A stretch of DNA of 64,000 nt from Butyricimonas sp. Marseille-P3923 (GCF_900184685.1 NZ_FXXL01000005.1:372001-436000), one strand, 5' to 3'; positions 17,944-27,475 are shown, counted from the first letter of the stretch. Program-made: numbers and translations. The notes: generated by a model from the letters alone, not told the origin.

Positions 17944-19638
17944 TTACTTTAATTCCACTTTTATACGTCGGGAAACATCTTCACCCGCGCTGCCTGAACC
18001 CGGGTTCAAGGCCGTTGAAAGATAAAAAGTTGCGACACCGGTTCCGGTTCGTTTTACCAGAATAATTCCATCGTCAACCGTAATATTTCGAGTATCGCCT
18101 CTCGCCGTTCCATTGGACGGCAGTAAGTCAACAGCGCCAGTAGCGGTACCCGATACGCAGTAATAGTTGAAATCTCCTGATGGTTTAGCAGCTTTTGTAC
18201 TTCCATCACTCCATGCAGTTGTTCTCTTCTCCACCGTTACTTCTTTATAAATATTTCCATATCTGATAGTGACCGTTCCCAACGTAAGGTTTTCCGGAAT
18301 GGTTATCGTCACATTCGTTGCTTGCACGCCACCGGGCTCAACCGACAAGCTGCTTGGAACCACCGTGATCCCCCCGGTTGCCGACAGGCTTCCGGTTACG
18401 ATCTCTCCACCACTGTTCTTGACAATCAACTTTAACGCGACCAAATTTGAACTCGCGGCAGTTGTCGCATGATATAATATATAATGCGAGTTACTTACAG
18501 ACAGGTAGTAATTATCGAACCTCGTGGTTTCATAAGCATCGGTATCGTCTATCGTGAGGGTGATTTTAATAATATGATTGAAAGCCTCAGCATGGATAGC
18601 TTCTTCCACTGAACCATGTCCTACATCATTTACTTCGGTTATATTAAAAGTATACCTATAATCGCGTAAAATATTTATCTTGCTTTTATTGTTATCCAGC
18701 AAGTCCATCTTATAATAATAGGTCTTACCTTGGTATGTACCTTTTATTACAAGACTTGTATTATTGGCTGTTCCCGACTCGTACAGGTACACGGGATTAC
18801 TACCGGTAGTATTACTCGTGGCTCCCGAAATGTCCCCCGTTGTTTTTTTATAATCAACCACCCCGTCCCCACTAACCATCGCAGGCGGGGCAGTAGCCGA
18901 CAGGTTGTGCAATACCCCGCGTTTGGGAGCGTTGACGACCGCGGAAACTGCAAGTAAGGTAAAATTGGCGGCAGTATTTCTTACCACGATTTGAGCCACG
19001 GCACGACCAAGTTGCAGCTTGTCCGTATCGGTACCGATGGTCGTGTTATCGTTAATCCCCGTCGTGGAAGGTTGGTAAACAAGACTCAAGGGCAACTTCT
19101 TTCGCGGATTGGTAAAAGGCACATCCGTCTGCGGATTCGTTAACGGTTCGGTATAAAGGATGTCACAAGACTGCTCTAAAGTTTTACCCTCTAAGACGGT
19201 TTTCAAGTTTTCCTCGTTAAAAACATACGAAGTAAAAGCAGTTCCGCTCTTTGCATAAAAGTTATCTTGCGTATTGGTAAATAACAACAGCTTGCATAGC
19301 GCGGTCTGCTTTTTTAATGCAACATAGGTTTTGTTTTTTCCCGGTACACGGTATGATTTTGCCACTTCTTCAAAAATATAACTACTACTCCCGTTATCTT
19401 TAAACACGATGATATAAGGTTCCGTATCAACATCGCTATCGGCAGAACCGGCTCGCGTCTCCGGCAAGGCATACTCGTTCATCCGCGTGAATAATTCAAG
19501 TGTAACCCGGTCGTCCCGCTCATCGGGAGCGAAGGTTTTCTCACCAATACACGACGCCAATACAAACAACATCCACACGACCGCCACGAGTGGTCTACAG
19601 CAAAAAGTTGATATGTATTTTAGTATATAGTTCATCAT
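17944..19638 (-). CDS. Large fimbrial-cluster lipoprotein (564 aa), fimbrillin-like
   Basis: The start at 19638 (or the adjacent ATG at 19635) is chosen because it gives a lipoprotein signal (VVWMLFVLASC, Cys30) and begins just after the upstream stop at 19641. The body shows fimbrillin-like strands: RVTLELFTRMNEYALPETRAGS, YIIVFKDNGSSSYIFEEVAKSYRVPGKNKTYVALK, CKLLLFTNTQDN, and DKLQLGRAVAQIVVRNTAANFTLLAVSAVVNAPKRG. The latter resembles the A1 strand region of minor fimbrial subunits. The C-terminal half is a series of beta-sandwich segments (LSVEPGGVQATNVTITIPENLTLGTVTIRYG) like bacterial Ig-like domains. It is probably an accessory or tip subunit; no precise homologue is recognised. Confidence 0.65.
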   Translation of the reverse strand: MMNYILKYISTFCCRPLVAVVWMLFVLASCIGEKTFAPDERDDRVTLELFTRMNEYALPETRAGSADSDVDTEPYIIVFKDNGSSSYIFEEVAKSYRVPGKNKTYVALKKQTALCKLLLFTNTQDNFYAKSGTAFTSYVFNEENLKTVLEGKTLEQSCDILYTEPLTNPQTDVPFTNPRKKLPLSLVYQPSTTGINDNTTIGTDTDKLQLGRAVAQIVVRNTAANFTLLAVSAVVNAPKRGVLHNLSATAPPAMVSGDGVVDYKKTTGDISGATSNTTGSNPVYLYESGTANNTSLVIKGTYQGKTYYYKMDLLDNNKSKINILRDYRYTFNITEVNDVGHGSVEEAIHAEAFNHIIKITLTIDDTDAYETTRFDNYYLSVSNSHYILYHATTAASSNLVALKLIVKNSGGEIVTGSLSATGGITVVPSSLSVEPGGVQATNVTITIPENLTLGTVTIRYGNIYKEVTVEKRTTAWSDGSTKAAKPSGDFNYYCVSGTATGAVDLLPSNGTARGDTRNITVDDGIILVKRTGTGVATFYLSTALNPGSGSAGEDVSRRIKVELK

Positions 19639-19640
19639 TG

Positions 19641-22600
19641 TTATTTTAACACGCAACGTAAGCTCACGGCGTCTATTATATTCTCTGTCATAGGACAAGA
19701 AGACATGTAACTAAACTCCATACCCCACATATTCCAATAAACATTTCTATTGGAACTTGTTATAGACCAACCATTGGCAGTGGAGGCAGAAGCATAATAA
19801 CCTGACGAGGAGCGAAATTCCAAACGCCCGTTAGTCGGACCACCGCCTGATTCCGCGGAACGACGTCCTGCTGCCGGAAAAAATAACGACGCGTAACTGC
19901 CCGGATTGGGATTATGAAACAAAGTCCCCCGAAAAGCAATATTGGCATTATCCCCCGAAACAGCATAATATTTTACAGATTTAAATATCCCACCCACATT
20001 ACTCATATTACTATACTGCTTTATCGGACGCCTGTCGAAAAAACCATCGGCATAAAACCCAAACGTAATCTCGTCTAGCTTCGCTTCCTTAAATTTCCCC
20101 GGCGCACGATCCGCGGGCTCCGCGTTATCGTTGGCACGGTCACTTGCGCTTCCGGACTGGGGATTTACAAATAAAGAAGTCCTCCACTCTGACAACATGG
20201 TTTGCTCGGGATTGTTGTTTAGTGCTAATTTTACTGCCGCATTATTACTTTCATCGTAACCCGTTTTCCCGTCATTAGGACGCCTGTATCCCGGGGGGCA
20301 TGACTCTAAATAGTCTTTTAATATTTCTCGAGTGATACCGGGGTTTATATAATCCCAATACAAGTAATTGTTATCGTTACTACCCCATCTTGCATTATAA
20401 CCATACCAGTCCAATCCATCTCGCCATTCCCCCCCCGAACCGTCTGTTTCAATGTATCCTCCGCTCTCGGTTTCTACGCTTCCGCTTGCAAATGCAGGAA
20501 AAAAAGCCCTTCTATGGAGCGTAGTTCTGTCAAGCCGAACTCCAAGCTGAAAAAACGCCCCGCCTTGCGTGGGGTAATCCACGTGCGCCCCGGCGTTAAG
20601 ACCGACAATGTCGTACGCGACCTTATTGGCAGGATTTTGTTTAAATGCCGAACTTGTCACGTTGTAAGGTGAAAACTTGCGAGTGTTACTTCGCGCTTTT
20701 AATGTCCCCGCCCCGGATGTTGTCCCCGCGGGGTAAATCTGCATCACGTCTGTCGCACGCATCAGATAATCCGGTTCCTCTCCCTGACGCACGTACAAAT
20801 AAGTTGTCATAAACTCATGTCCAGCAACTGCCGGATTCCTATGATAAAGTGTTATCCTCGCGTATCTGGGTTTAGTTCCTTTATTCGGGTTTGCCGACTT
20901 ACATCCTATCCTGAAGTAAATCCGTCCCGTACCTTTCACCTTCTTCCCATTTTCCCCTTTGTAGAGATTAGGATTTACTTTGTAGTTTTCTGCCTCACCC
21001 GGGCTATCTGTCCCCAAACCGGGATCGAAACTCGGAGTACTACTCAACACAACCCAATCCCCGCCTCCTTCATAATCGACGGTAGCCTCCCATTCGGCAG
21101 GCGTGTTATAACTCGCGTACTTGAATACCATATTTTGCCCGCTGATAATTCTCTCTCCGGTCTCATCACTCCGGAAGAAGGCTCCCACGTATCCGGTCGG
21201 GCTACTTATATTCGGACTAAAATTGAAACGATACCCGTTTTGAGTCACCGTAACATCAATCGTACGTTGCATCTGATTGGAACCATCGGCTTCCTCTGCC
21301 AAAAGCGTTAATCTATAAGTGCCCGCCTCTTTGGTGTTGGCATTATCGTATCCAACTGCGGGGTCGGGCGTTGTTAAGCCTCTAGCCGTATATCCATTCA
21401 CCAATATATCCATATACCCGAAACCTGTGGTTGCATCATAATAGAAACGGGTGGGTTCCGGGTTATACGGCCAGTATATATTCGTATTCGATGTAGAAGA
21501 ATTGGCAGACAAATCATTAAAAATATAATTCGTGTACATCTCACTGGAACCATCACTAACAAATCCGTAAGTCACGCTTTTCGTGGGACCTCCGGATAGA
21601 ACAGTTACTGTGTTTTTCACTCTCGCAACCGGCATACTCGAATAAAACGTAATCCGCACCCCGTTATAATCGGTAATATCTGCCTTCGTTTGCGACACAT
21701 TAAGTATACGGACACCACCTATCTGCCAATTATTACTTACATCCGTCCAATCCTTTGCCTCAATATTCACCTCAAGGGATTTGTTAAGTGTACCTTCGAA
21801 ATCAAGCCAAGTATTATAAGGCAAATTGTAATCGGAATCAAGTATTTTCAATTTGCACGAGGGACTGTATTTATCATCCGGCATATTGACGATAAGCTCT
21901 GTAGCTTTGTCCGCATTTGTTTTCGCGGGTTGCAAATTAGCAGGCAGCACGATCCTGTCCAGTTTCTTTGACCACAATATGGTTGCATCGATCGTTCCGT
22001 CAGAGAAACGGCTTGCCGGGTATTCTCTCGTCCCATTCAGGTTGATTGTTCCGGTATAATCGTTTTTAAACAAAGGTACCTTATCCGGAATCTCCGTCAA
22101 CGTGATACCTTGAAAGTCTTCAGCCATAGTGCTAAACCTTGACTTTAACGTGACGTTCATTCTCACCGCCAAGCGGTCAAGGCGCAATATCAAAAGCGAG
22201 GTTTCGGCATCGGGCGCGTAAAGCCCTTCATCTGGCAAGGCACTTCTCGTGTAGTCATTAATATCCGTCAATGTCCCGCTACCCAATTTCACCTTACCCC
22301 CAGCCTGTACCGTTACATCTTTAATCACCTGCATCATGGGTATCATTTTATTGTCATCGAAAGCACTCGCTGGAAAAGCTATCTCGTGTAAATCAGCCAG
22401 TTTTTTAATATTATCGAAAAACGTAGTCCCTTCCGGTTCATTCGCGATGAACACCATCGTGTAGGGGTCGACACTTACCTTTACAGGGTGACGCACGACA
22501 TCAACAGATGTATTAAAAATAGTGTACTTGGCATTACCCGAAGTAGGCTCGTCAAAGGCATCGAGTACATTTCCATTCTTATCAAACACCAGTACACGAA

Positions 22601-22784
22601 GTGTAAAAACCTTATTATCCAAGTTTTCTCCGTTTTTTTCACCCTCGTAAGAACGTGCTTGAGACATCATGCCATTCAACTGTATGTACACATAGGCATC
22701 ATCCCGATCAGAAGAAACCAAATCGTCTTTACAGGCACATAGCACCCCTCCTACTACTATCAAAAGATAAAAATACATTTTCAT
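19641..22784 (-). CDS. Very large fimbrial-cluster lipoprotein (1047 aa), FimD/tip-like
   Basis: First gene of the leftward fimbrial operon. The ATG at 22784 gives a clean lipoprotein signal (VGGVLCAC, Cys18); an earlier in-frame ATG at 22841 would add 19 residues without a signal peptide. The N-terminal third is fimbrillin-like: DAYVYIQLNGMMSQARSYEG, FTLRVLVFDKNGNVLDAFDEP, PYTMVFIANEPEGTTFFDNI, LLILRLDRLAVRMNVTLKSR. Middle segments are Ig-like strands. The C-terminal 250 residues have LESCPPGYRRPNDGKTGYDES and end in FSYMSSCPMTENIIDAVSLRCVLK, similar to the carbohydrate-adhesin-like ends of FimD or Bacteroides tip subunits. A role as tip adhesin is inferred from size and order. Confidence 0.65.
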   Translation of the reverse strand: MKMYFYLLIVVGGVLCACKDDLVSSDRDDAYVYIQLNGMMSQARSYEGEKNGENLDNKVFTLRVLVFDKNGNVLDAFDEPTSGNAKYTIFNTSVDVVRHPVKVSVDPYTMVFIANEPEGTTFFDNIKKLADLHEIAFPASAFDDNKMIPMMQVIKDVTVQAGGKVKLGSGTLTDINDYTRSALPDEGLYAPDAETSLLILRLDRLAVRMNVTLKSRFSTMAEDFQGITLTEIPDKVPLFKNDYTGTINLNGTREYPASRFSDGTIDATILWSKKLDRIVLPANLQPAKTNADKATELIVNMPDDKYSPSCKLKILDSDYNLPYNTWLDFEGTLNKSLEVNIEAKDWTDVSNNWQIGGVRILNVSQTKADITDYNGVRITFYSSMPVARVKNTVTVLSGGPTKSVTYGFVSDGSSEMYTNYIFNDLSANSSTSNTNIYWPYNPEPTRFYYDATTGFGYMDILVNGYTARGLTTPDPAVGYDNANTKEAGTYRLTLLAEEADGSNQMQRTIDVTVTQNGYRFNFSPNISSPTGYVGAFFRSDETGERIISGQNMVFKYASYNTPAEWEATVDYEGGGDWVVLSSTPSFDPGLGTDSPGEAENYKVNPNLYKGENGKKVKGTGRIYFRIGCKSANPNKGTKPRYARITLYHRNPAVAGHEFMTTYLYVRQGEEPDYLMRATDVMQIYPAGTTSGAGTLKARSNTRKFSPYNVTSSAFKQNPANKVAYDIVGLNAGAHVDYPTQGGAFFQLGVRLDRTTLHRRAFFPAFASGSVETESGGYIETDGSGGEWRDGLDWYGYNARWGSNDNNYLYWDYINPGITREILKDYLESCPPGYRRPNDGKTGYDESNNAAVKLALNNNPEQTMLSEWRTSLFVNPQSGSASDRANDNAEPADRAPGKFKEAKLDEITFGFYADGFFDRRPIKQYSNMSNVGGIFKSVKYYAVSGDNANIAFRGTLFHNPNPGSYASLFFPAAGRRSAESGGGPTNGRLEFRSSSGYYASASTANGWSITSSNRNVYWNMWGMEFSYMSSCPMTENIIDAVSLRCVLK

Positions 22785-23190
22785 GTAGAATGCAACTTCC
22801 CCTACCCGCTGTACAATAAATTTATATTTGCTTATAAACATTTACTTTGAATTCCACATTTTACAATACTCCATAATTCTCTCCCTTAATCACACAAGTG
22901 TTTTTATACTTGATACAAGAAAACACCCCTCCGGCACTTACCAAGTGTCGGAGTACTAAAAAATAAAGTTAGAGTAGGTTTACATTCAATCTTTTGTCAC
23001 TCAATCTGTTTGCTACAAAATGGCAGTTGTACAATATTTGTAAAACATGAATGGCAGAAAGGAGAATATTCCTCACTTGGAGTAGCAAGCAAATTCTGTC
23101 ATTAACAGATAGTTGAATTATTCAAGATATAGAACAAACCCGTTGTCCGGAAGTAAAACATTTGTAAAACAATCTAATTACCAACACATT
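22785..23190. other. Divergent regulatory region between fimbrial operon and araC gene
   Basis: A 406-base region that must hold promoters for both directions. I found no convincing TAnnTTTG element in the minus direction for the fimbrial operon. It contains a small palindrome near 22898-22915 (CAAGT ... ACTTG) and the left copy of a hairpin that is repeated downstream of araC. Confidence 0.5.
22920..22953. repeat. Left copy of 20-bp direct repeat with hairpin
   Basis: Positions 22920-22939 are identical to 24142-24161. The repeat runs into a hairpin (CTCCGGCACT with AGTGTCGGAG, 22929-22938 and 22944-22953). Read on the minus strand, the hairpin is followed by GGGGTGTTTTC, so it could act as an attenuator in the fimbrial leader. 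Confidence 0.75.
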
Positions 23191-24066
23191 ATGCACATCT
23201 CTAATTTTAATAAACTTTTTGATTGCTATAATCAAGAGCAAGAGAAACAAGTACAGATTATACAAATTAACAAAGGAGAAAAACGAAAGTTATTCACCAC
23301 GGATAATAAAATTGTATTTTTAATGCAAGGACATCTTCGCCTTATTTTCAATGATTTTCTAAGTCGCAAAACCATGAAAGGAGAAATTCTTTTCCTGCCG
23401 GCCGGAAGAACTTATTCATATCTTGCTCTTACCGATACCAGAATGATTATTTTCCGACCGGACACGCCGCTCAAATTACGCGAGAATTTTAGAATAGAAG
23501 AACTCCTTATTAATCGGGAAAACAAAGATGATTATCACTCTTACACGAGAAGTTTGATTGGAGTGTTGGATGCAAAGCCACAACTATGGCATTTATCGGA
23601 AGAATTAAACGCGTGTATTACAGACGGAATAAAATGCGACTGTTACTTTGATATAAAAACAAAAGAGTTATTATTGATATTGTATATTTACTATTCAAAA
23701 GAAGACTTGTATAATTTTTTTTACTCGATACTAAGTCAAGATACTGCATTTTCAGAATACATACGACTCAACTGGAACAAATTCCATTCTGTCAACGAGA
23801 TGGCCAAATCAATGAACTTGACACACAAACAATTTTACAAACGATTTATTTCCATGTTCGGGCAAACACCCCAACAATGGATGAAAGAATCCCGCGCAAG
23901 CAGTATCCTTAAAGAATTAATCTTCACTTCAAAGTTAATCAAGCAAATAGCGAATGAAAACAGTTTTAGCTCAGAGCCACAATTTACTCGATTTTGTAAA
24001 AGACAACTAGGAAAAACCCCAACCCAAATCCGTAAAGAAAATATTACATCCAAAAGAGGAAATTGA
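23191..24066 (+). CDS. AraC-family transcriptional regulator
   Basis: 291-residue regulator. The N-terminal 150 residues are cupin-like (INKGEKRKLFTTDNKIVFLMQGHLRLIFNDF ... KGEILFLPAGRTYSYLALTDTRMIIF). The C-terminal 100 residues carry two helix-turn-helices of AraC type: HSVNEMAKSMNLTHKQFYKRFISMFGQTPQQW, then KLIKQIANENSFSSEPQFTRFCKRQLGKTPTQIRKE. The ATG at 23191 begins the compact cupin; a longer reading to 23113 adds a basic extension and is less likely. It is divergent from the fimbrial operon and is the obvious candidate to control it, although no site has been shown. It is more AT-rich than its neighbours and bracketed by a direct repeat, suggesting acquisition. Confidence 0.8.
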   Translation: MHISNFNKLFDCYNQEQEKQVQIIQINKGEKRKLFTTDNKIVFLMQGHLRLIFNDFLSRKTMKGEILFLPAGRTYSYLALTDTRMIIFRPDTPLKLRENFRIEELLINRENKDDYHSYTRSLIGVLDAKPQLWHLSEELNACITDGIKCDCYFDIKTKELLLILYIYYSKEDLYNFFYSILSQDTAFSEYIRLNWNKFHSVNEMAKSMNLTHKQFYKRFISMFGQTPQQWMKESRASSILKELIFTSKLIKQIANENSFSSEPQFTRFCKRQLGKTPTQIRKENITSKRGN

Positions 24067-24141
24067 CAAAAGAAAGTCAAACATTGGTAAGTGTTATGTA
24101 AAAAAAACACACTACTTTTGCTACGATCAAGTGGCAAGAGA

Positions 24142-24180
24142 AAAACACCCCTCCGGCACTTGGTAAGTGTCAGAGTTTTT
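24142..24180 (+). terminator. Right copy of 20-bp repeat; terminator of the araC gene
   Basis: The same 20-base element as at 22920 leads into stem CTCCGGCACT (24151-24160) with AGTGTCAGAG (24166-24175), held with G-U pairs and followed by five T. It lies 75 bases past the araC stop and is a plausible intrinsic terminator. Confidence 0.75.
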
Positions 24181-24311
24181 ATAAGCTCGTATCCATATTA
24201 TATACTGATACAAAGTTAACAAAAAAAATTACAAAACTGCTATTTTCATTTTATTATTCTCATGTACCTCCCATCCACTCAAGCAGAACTTCATGTACCG
24301 TAAACTTTCTA

Positions 24312-24431
24312 TTTGATGGACACGACAAATTCGACCACTGCTTTCCCGGAAACAGAGGCAAAGAAAATACAATCAAGAAACTCGAATACTATGACATTAT
24401 ACTTCGTCACAAATTATTCGCTAATAACTAA
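24312..24431 (+). pseudogene. Possible C-terminal remnant of a lost gene (transposase-like composition)
   Basis: A 39-codon reading ending at TAA 24429-24431 gives a protein-like, Lys/Asp/His-rich sequence (FDGHDKFDHCFPGNRGKEN ... KKLEYYDIILRHKLFANN). A second frame just upstream, about 24263-24313, reads CTSHPLKQNFMYRKLSI before a stop, as if a frameshift separates the two. There is no start codon or upstream gene body. It overlaps the recombinase stop by 11 bases. It may be the scar of a mobile element, but chance coding is not excluded. Confidence 0.3.
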
Positions 24432-25764
24432 GTCTATAGTTCGTTTGCAAAAGAGATTTTGGGATTAACGTTCTTTCAATTTGTTCGGGTACATGAGAAC
24501 TGACAATATGTGCTATCAATTCACCGGTAGCATCCAACACGGAATTATCCAGCGAATCCAAATAAATAAGAGTTGTATGTTCGGAAGTATGCCCCAGACA
24601 TTCACTAATAACCCTTATGGGTACATTCTCTTTCTTGGCAATAGTAGCCCAAGAATGGCGCGTCCAATGCGTACTTATCTGCTTTTTTATTCCTACCATA
24701 ACACTCAATCTTTTAAGTCGGCTATTCTGTAAGCGAAGGGCGGTCTCGTATTGCAAATATGGAGGGCGCCCACTGCTCTCCTTGATTATAGGGAAAACGT
24801 AATGAGAACCTTGTACTTCTGTAGAGAAGCTATCCAGAATCTCCTGCATCTTAGCCGTTATCTTTATTTCCATCTGCTGACCGGTTTTCTTTCGCACATA
24901 ACGTATAAAACCACCCCGGATATTCTCTTTCCGGAGATAAACCATATCCACGAAACTCATGCCTCGGGCATAAAAACAAAATTCAAAATAGCGTTGGGCG
25001 CGATAAAGATTTTCCGCGATTCGATACTCCTTGCTTCCCGTTTTTTTATTCGCAAGCAGATTCTCAAAATCAAGATTATATAGCTTCTGAATTTCATCCA
25101 ATGCAAGAGCCCGTTTCATCGTTTTGGTTATTCCTTTGTACACGCTTATAAAAGGACATTCTTTAGCTTTAGGGATAAGTTTATCAGCGACAGCCTTATT
25201 ATAGATTGCCCGAAGGTTACGCATATAATAAGACACGGTATTAGGTAATCTACCCGTATCTTTCAAGTGTTTCTCAAAATCCCTGATCAGGCAGGCATTT
25301 ATTTGTCTCAATGGGATATCCTTCCCTTTATTAAATCTGACTAACCCTCTGGTAACAGTCCGGTAAGCTCTGGCTGTCCGGTATTGTCCTCTTTTTTCCA
25401 ATCTATCAGCCAAAATTTGAGTAAATCTCAATATTTTACCATCATCAATGTGCTGACGACACCGACACAAAAGGTCATCCACCGAATATCGCCCCTGCTT
25501 TTCAAGAACAAGCAAATGATGGTTCAACATTTCTACCCCATCATGAATTTTACTTTCCAACGCTCCCAAGTACTTTACCCGACGCGAATCGCTTTCAGGA
25601 TAAACGATTTGTTGAGTTTCTCTATCCCATTCTTCCGGGTAAAGGCGAAATCCTCTTAACGTGACAGTTTTTACTCGACGTTCATGAATTAGACGAACAG
25701 CCAGACTTCCCGGGTGGCGACCTTCACGAGCAGAAGGACGCAACACAAAATTTATGCTTGTCAT
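24421..25764 (-). CDS. Tyrosine-type site-specific recombinase/integrase
   Basis: 447-residue tyrosine recombinase of the Bacteroidetes type. An N-terminal Arm-binding region (SINFVLRPSAREGRHPGSLAVRLIHERRVKTVTL) is followed by a SAM-like core-binding domain (about 110-210: YRTVTRGLVRFNKGKDIPLRQINACLIRDFEKHL). The catalytic domain has all expected residues: Arg267 in FYARGMS, Lys292/293, His366-x-x-Arg369 in HWTRHSW, His392 in LGHTSEHTT and Tyr401 in LIYLDS. It should cut and rejoin DNA through a 3'-phosphotyrosine. No excisionase, relaxase or phage gene is near, so it is either the remnant of an integrated element or a stand-alone invertase-like enzyme. Such enzymes drive phase variation of surface genes in Bacteroides; the neighbouring fimbrial locus is a candidate target. 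Confidence 0.85.
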   Translation of the reverse strand: MTSINFVLRPSAREGRHPGSLAVRLIHERRVKTVTLRGFRLYPEEWDRETQQIVYPESDSRRVKYLGALESKIHDGVEMLNHHLLVLEKQGRYSVDDLLCRCRQHIDDGKILRFTQILADRLEKRGQYRTARAYRTVTRGLVRFNKGKDIPLRQINACLIRDFEKHLKDTGRLPNTVSYYMRNLRAIYNKAVADKLIPKAKECPFISVYKGITKTMKRALALDEIQKLYNLDFENLLANKKTGSKEYRIAENLYRAQRYFEFCFYARGMSFVDMVYLRKENIRGGFIRYVRKKTGQQMEIKITAKMQEILDSFSTEVQGSHYVFPIIKESSGRPPYLQYETALRLQNSRLKRLSVMVGIKKQISTHWTRHSWATIAKKENVPIRVISECLGHTSEHTTLIYLDSLDNSVLDATGELIAHIVSSHVPEQIERTLIPKSLLQTNYRLSY

Positions 25765-26208
25765 ACTGTTATATTATTGATATTTTATCGTAAATAATAC
25801 ATTCCGAAATTACCAACGGGAATAAAATCCGATAACTTCTTATATGCAAATTAAGGCATCATTCGTGTATAAAACAAATATATAGACTAACAATAACACA
25901 AAGTATAGTCCAACATTAGATTTATTCAAGTATTCAATGTTTTTTTAAGCTATTTTTCATCTAAAACAAGCTATCCCTTGGAAAATTATTCATCAATTGC
26001 AATGAGAATTTCGACACAAGCATTGTAATTTCTGTCCGTTTACTCATGTTCTTTGAAGATTCACAATAGAAGTGCAATCTTCACCTCTTTCCTGATTTTC
26101 GTGCCGACCACCACCCGCAAATCGGTTTATCCCAAAAGTTCTCCGACGGTATTTATATTTTTCAAAAAGAAAACCTTAACTTTGTAAAACATCAAATGCA
26201 TTAACGCC
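25765..26208. other. Gene-free spacer between recombinase and Rpn gene
   Basis: AT-rich, no gene seen. On the minus strand 25875-25882 reads TATATTTG, a -7-like element 110 bases before the recombinase start; the nearest -33-like TTTG (25899-25902) is only 16 bases away, shorter than usual. On the plus strand TAACTTTG at 26177-26184 is a good -7 match 25 bases before the Rpn start. Confidence 0.45.
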
Positions 26209-27177
26209 ATGGGCAACAAAGACAGGTATATCCGTTTCGACTGGGCAATCAAGCGATTGCTGCGCAACAAGGCAAATTTCGGGGTGCTGGAAGGTTTTCT
26301 GACCGTGTTACTCAACAAGGAGATACACATTCTCGATATTTTGGAGAGCGAGGGAAACCAGCAGAACGAAGACGACAAGTTCAACCGTGTAGACATCAAG
26401 GCTCGGGATCGGGACGACGATATTATCATCATCGAAGTACAAATCACACGGGAACTGTATTACTTGGAACGAATCCTGTACGGTGTGGCAAAAGCCATCA
26501 CCGAACACATAGAACTTGGACACATCTACTCGGAAGTAAAAAAGGTATACTCGGTCAGCATACTTTATTTCGACATCGGGAAAGGAGATGACTACCTGTA
26601 TCACGGGCAAAACATCTTCACCGGGGTACACACGGGGGATTTCTTACAAGTAACGTCAAAAGAGAAAAATGCCCTGGTACGAAGACTTCCGGCAGAAATC
26701 TTCCCCGAGTATTTTTTAATTCGGGTAAATGAATTTGACAAAGTTGCAGTAACCCCGCTGGAAGAGTGGATCGATTACCTCAAGAGCGGATACATCCGCC
26801 CGGACACGAAAGCCCCGGGATTGGAAGAAGCCCGCCGAAAACTAGTCTACTACAACATGGATGCAGCCGAACGGGAGGCTTACGATCGTCATATCGATGC
26901 CATTATGATCCAAAACGATGTATTGAATACAGCTAAACTGGAAGGACTCACAGAGGGATTTACCGAGGGACGGGCGAAAGGATTAGCGGAAGGATTAGCG
27001 GAAGGATTAGCGGAAGGACGCACGGAAGGATTAGCAGAAGGATTAGCAGAAGGATTAGCAGAAGGAGAAATGAGAGAACGGATCAAAATGGCAGGACAAG
27101 CCATGAAAATGGGTATGTCGGTCGAGGATATTGCAAAACTCACGGGACTCACGAGAGAAGAAATTGAAAAATTGTAA
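26209..27177 (+). CDS. Rpn-family PD-(D/E)XK nuclease (recombination-promoting nuclease/putative transposase)
   Basis: 322-residue protein. The opening [45 protein letters not shown] is typical of the Rpn/PD-(D/E)XK transposase-like family. The nuclease core is visible as Asp62 in [21 protein letters not shown] and the Glu76-x-Gln78 pair, a known variant of ExK. A helical region follows (residues about 190-240), then a repeat tail of GLAEG type, then a short C-terminal helix-turn-helix-like segment [20 protein letters not shown]. Family members are DNA endonucleases that stimulate recA-independent recombination or appear in defence contexts. It is monocistronic and typical of genes spread in many copies in Bacteroidetes. 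Confidence 0.8.
   Translation: MGNKDRYIRFDWAIKRLLRNKANFGVLEGFLTVLLNKEIHILDILESEGNQQNEDDKFNRVDIKARDRDDDIIIIEVQITRELYYLERILYGVAKAITEHIELGHIYSEVKKVYSVSILYFDIGKGDDYLYHGQNIFTGVHTGDFLQVTSKEKNALVRRLPAEIFPEYFLIRVNEFDKVAVTPLEEWIDYLKSGYIRPDTKAPGLEEARRKLVYYNMDAAEREAYDRHIDAIMIQNDVLNTAKLEGLTEGFTEGRAKGLAEGLAEGLAEGRTEGLAEGLAEGLAEGEMRERIKMAGQAMKMGMSVEDIAKLTGLTREEIEKL
26980..27063 (+). repeat. 12-bp tandem repeats encoding the GLAE tail
   Basis: Seven consecutive 12-bp units from GGATTAGCGGAA/GGATTAGCAGAA with one diverged unit (GGACGCACGGAA, 27016-27027). They encode [21 protein letters not shown] and so on. Units are multiples of three, so slippage changes tail length only. Confidence 0.9.
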
Positions 27178-27291
27178 TCAAAAAATGATTTACATATTTG
27201 ATTCGTTTTTGGAAACGGGTAATGCAATCAAGATTATTTTTATACTATACACTCGACGAGAGAGCTTCACGAATTAACTTATCAACATTAG

Positions 27292-27329
27292 CCCCTTAAA
27301 GAAAGGGGGGAAGTGTCCACCTTCCCCCC
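27292..27329. repeat. Two mutually exclusive GC-rich hairpins
   Basis: CCCCTT at 27292-27297 can pair with AAGGGG at 27303-27308. The same G run (GGGGGGAAG, 27305-27313) can instead pair perfectly with CTTCCCCCC at 27321-27329. The shared G run makes the two structures alternatives, as in attenuators, though none is proven. Confidence 0.55.
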
Positions 27330-27475
27330 GCCGCCGTCTTGAATTGAATTGGTTGCATTTGGCGGTCGCTGTCTTGCTTGTACAACACCACTCGTACATC
27401 ACAGACAATCAGATCAAAAACTATCATTACTAAATATTTTGAGCATAAAAAAAACGCACCCGCTTAATCTCACTG

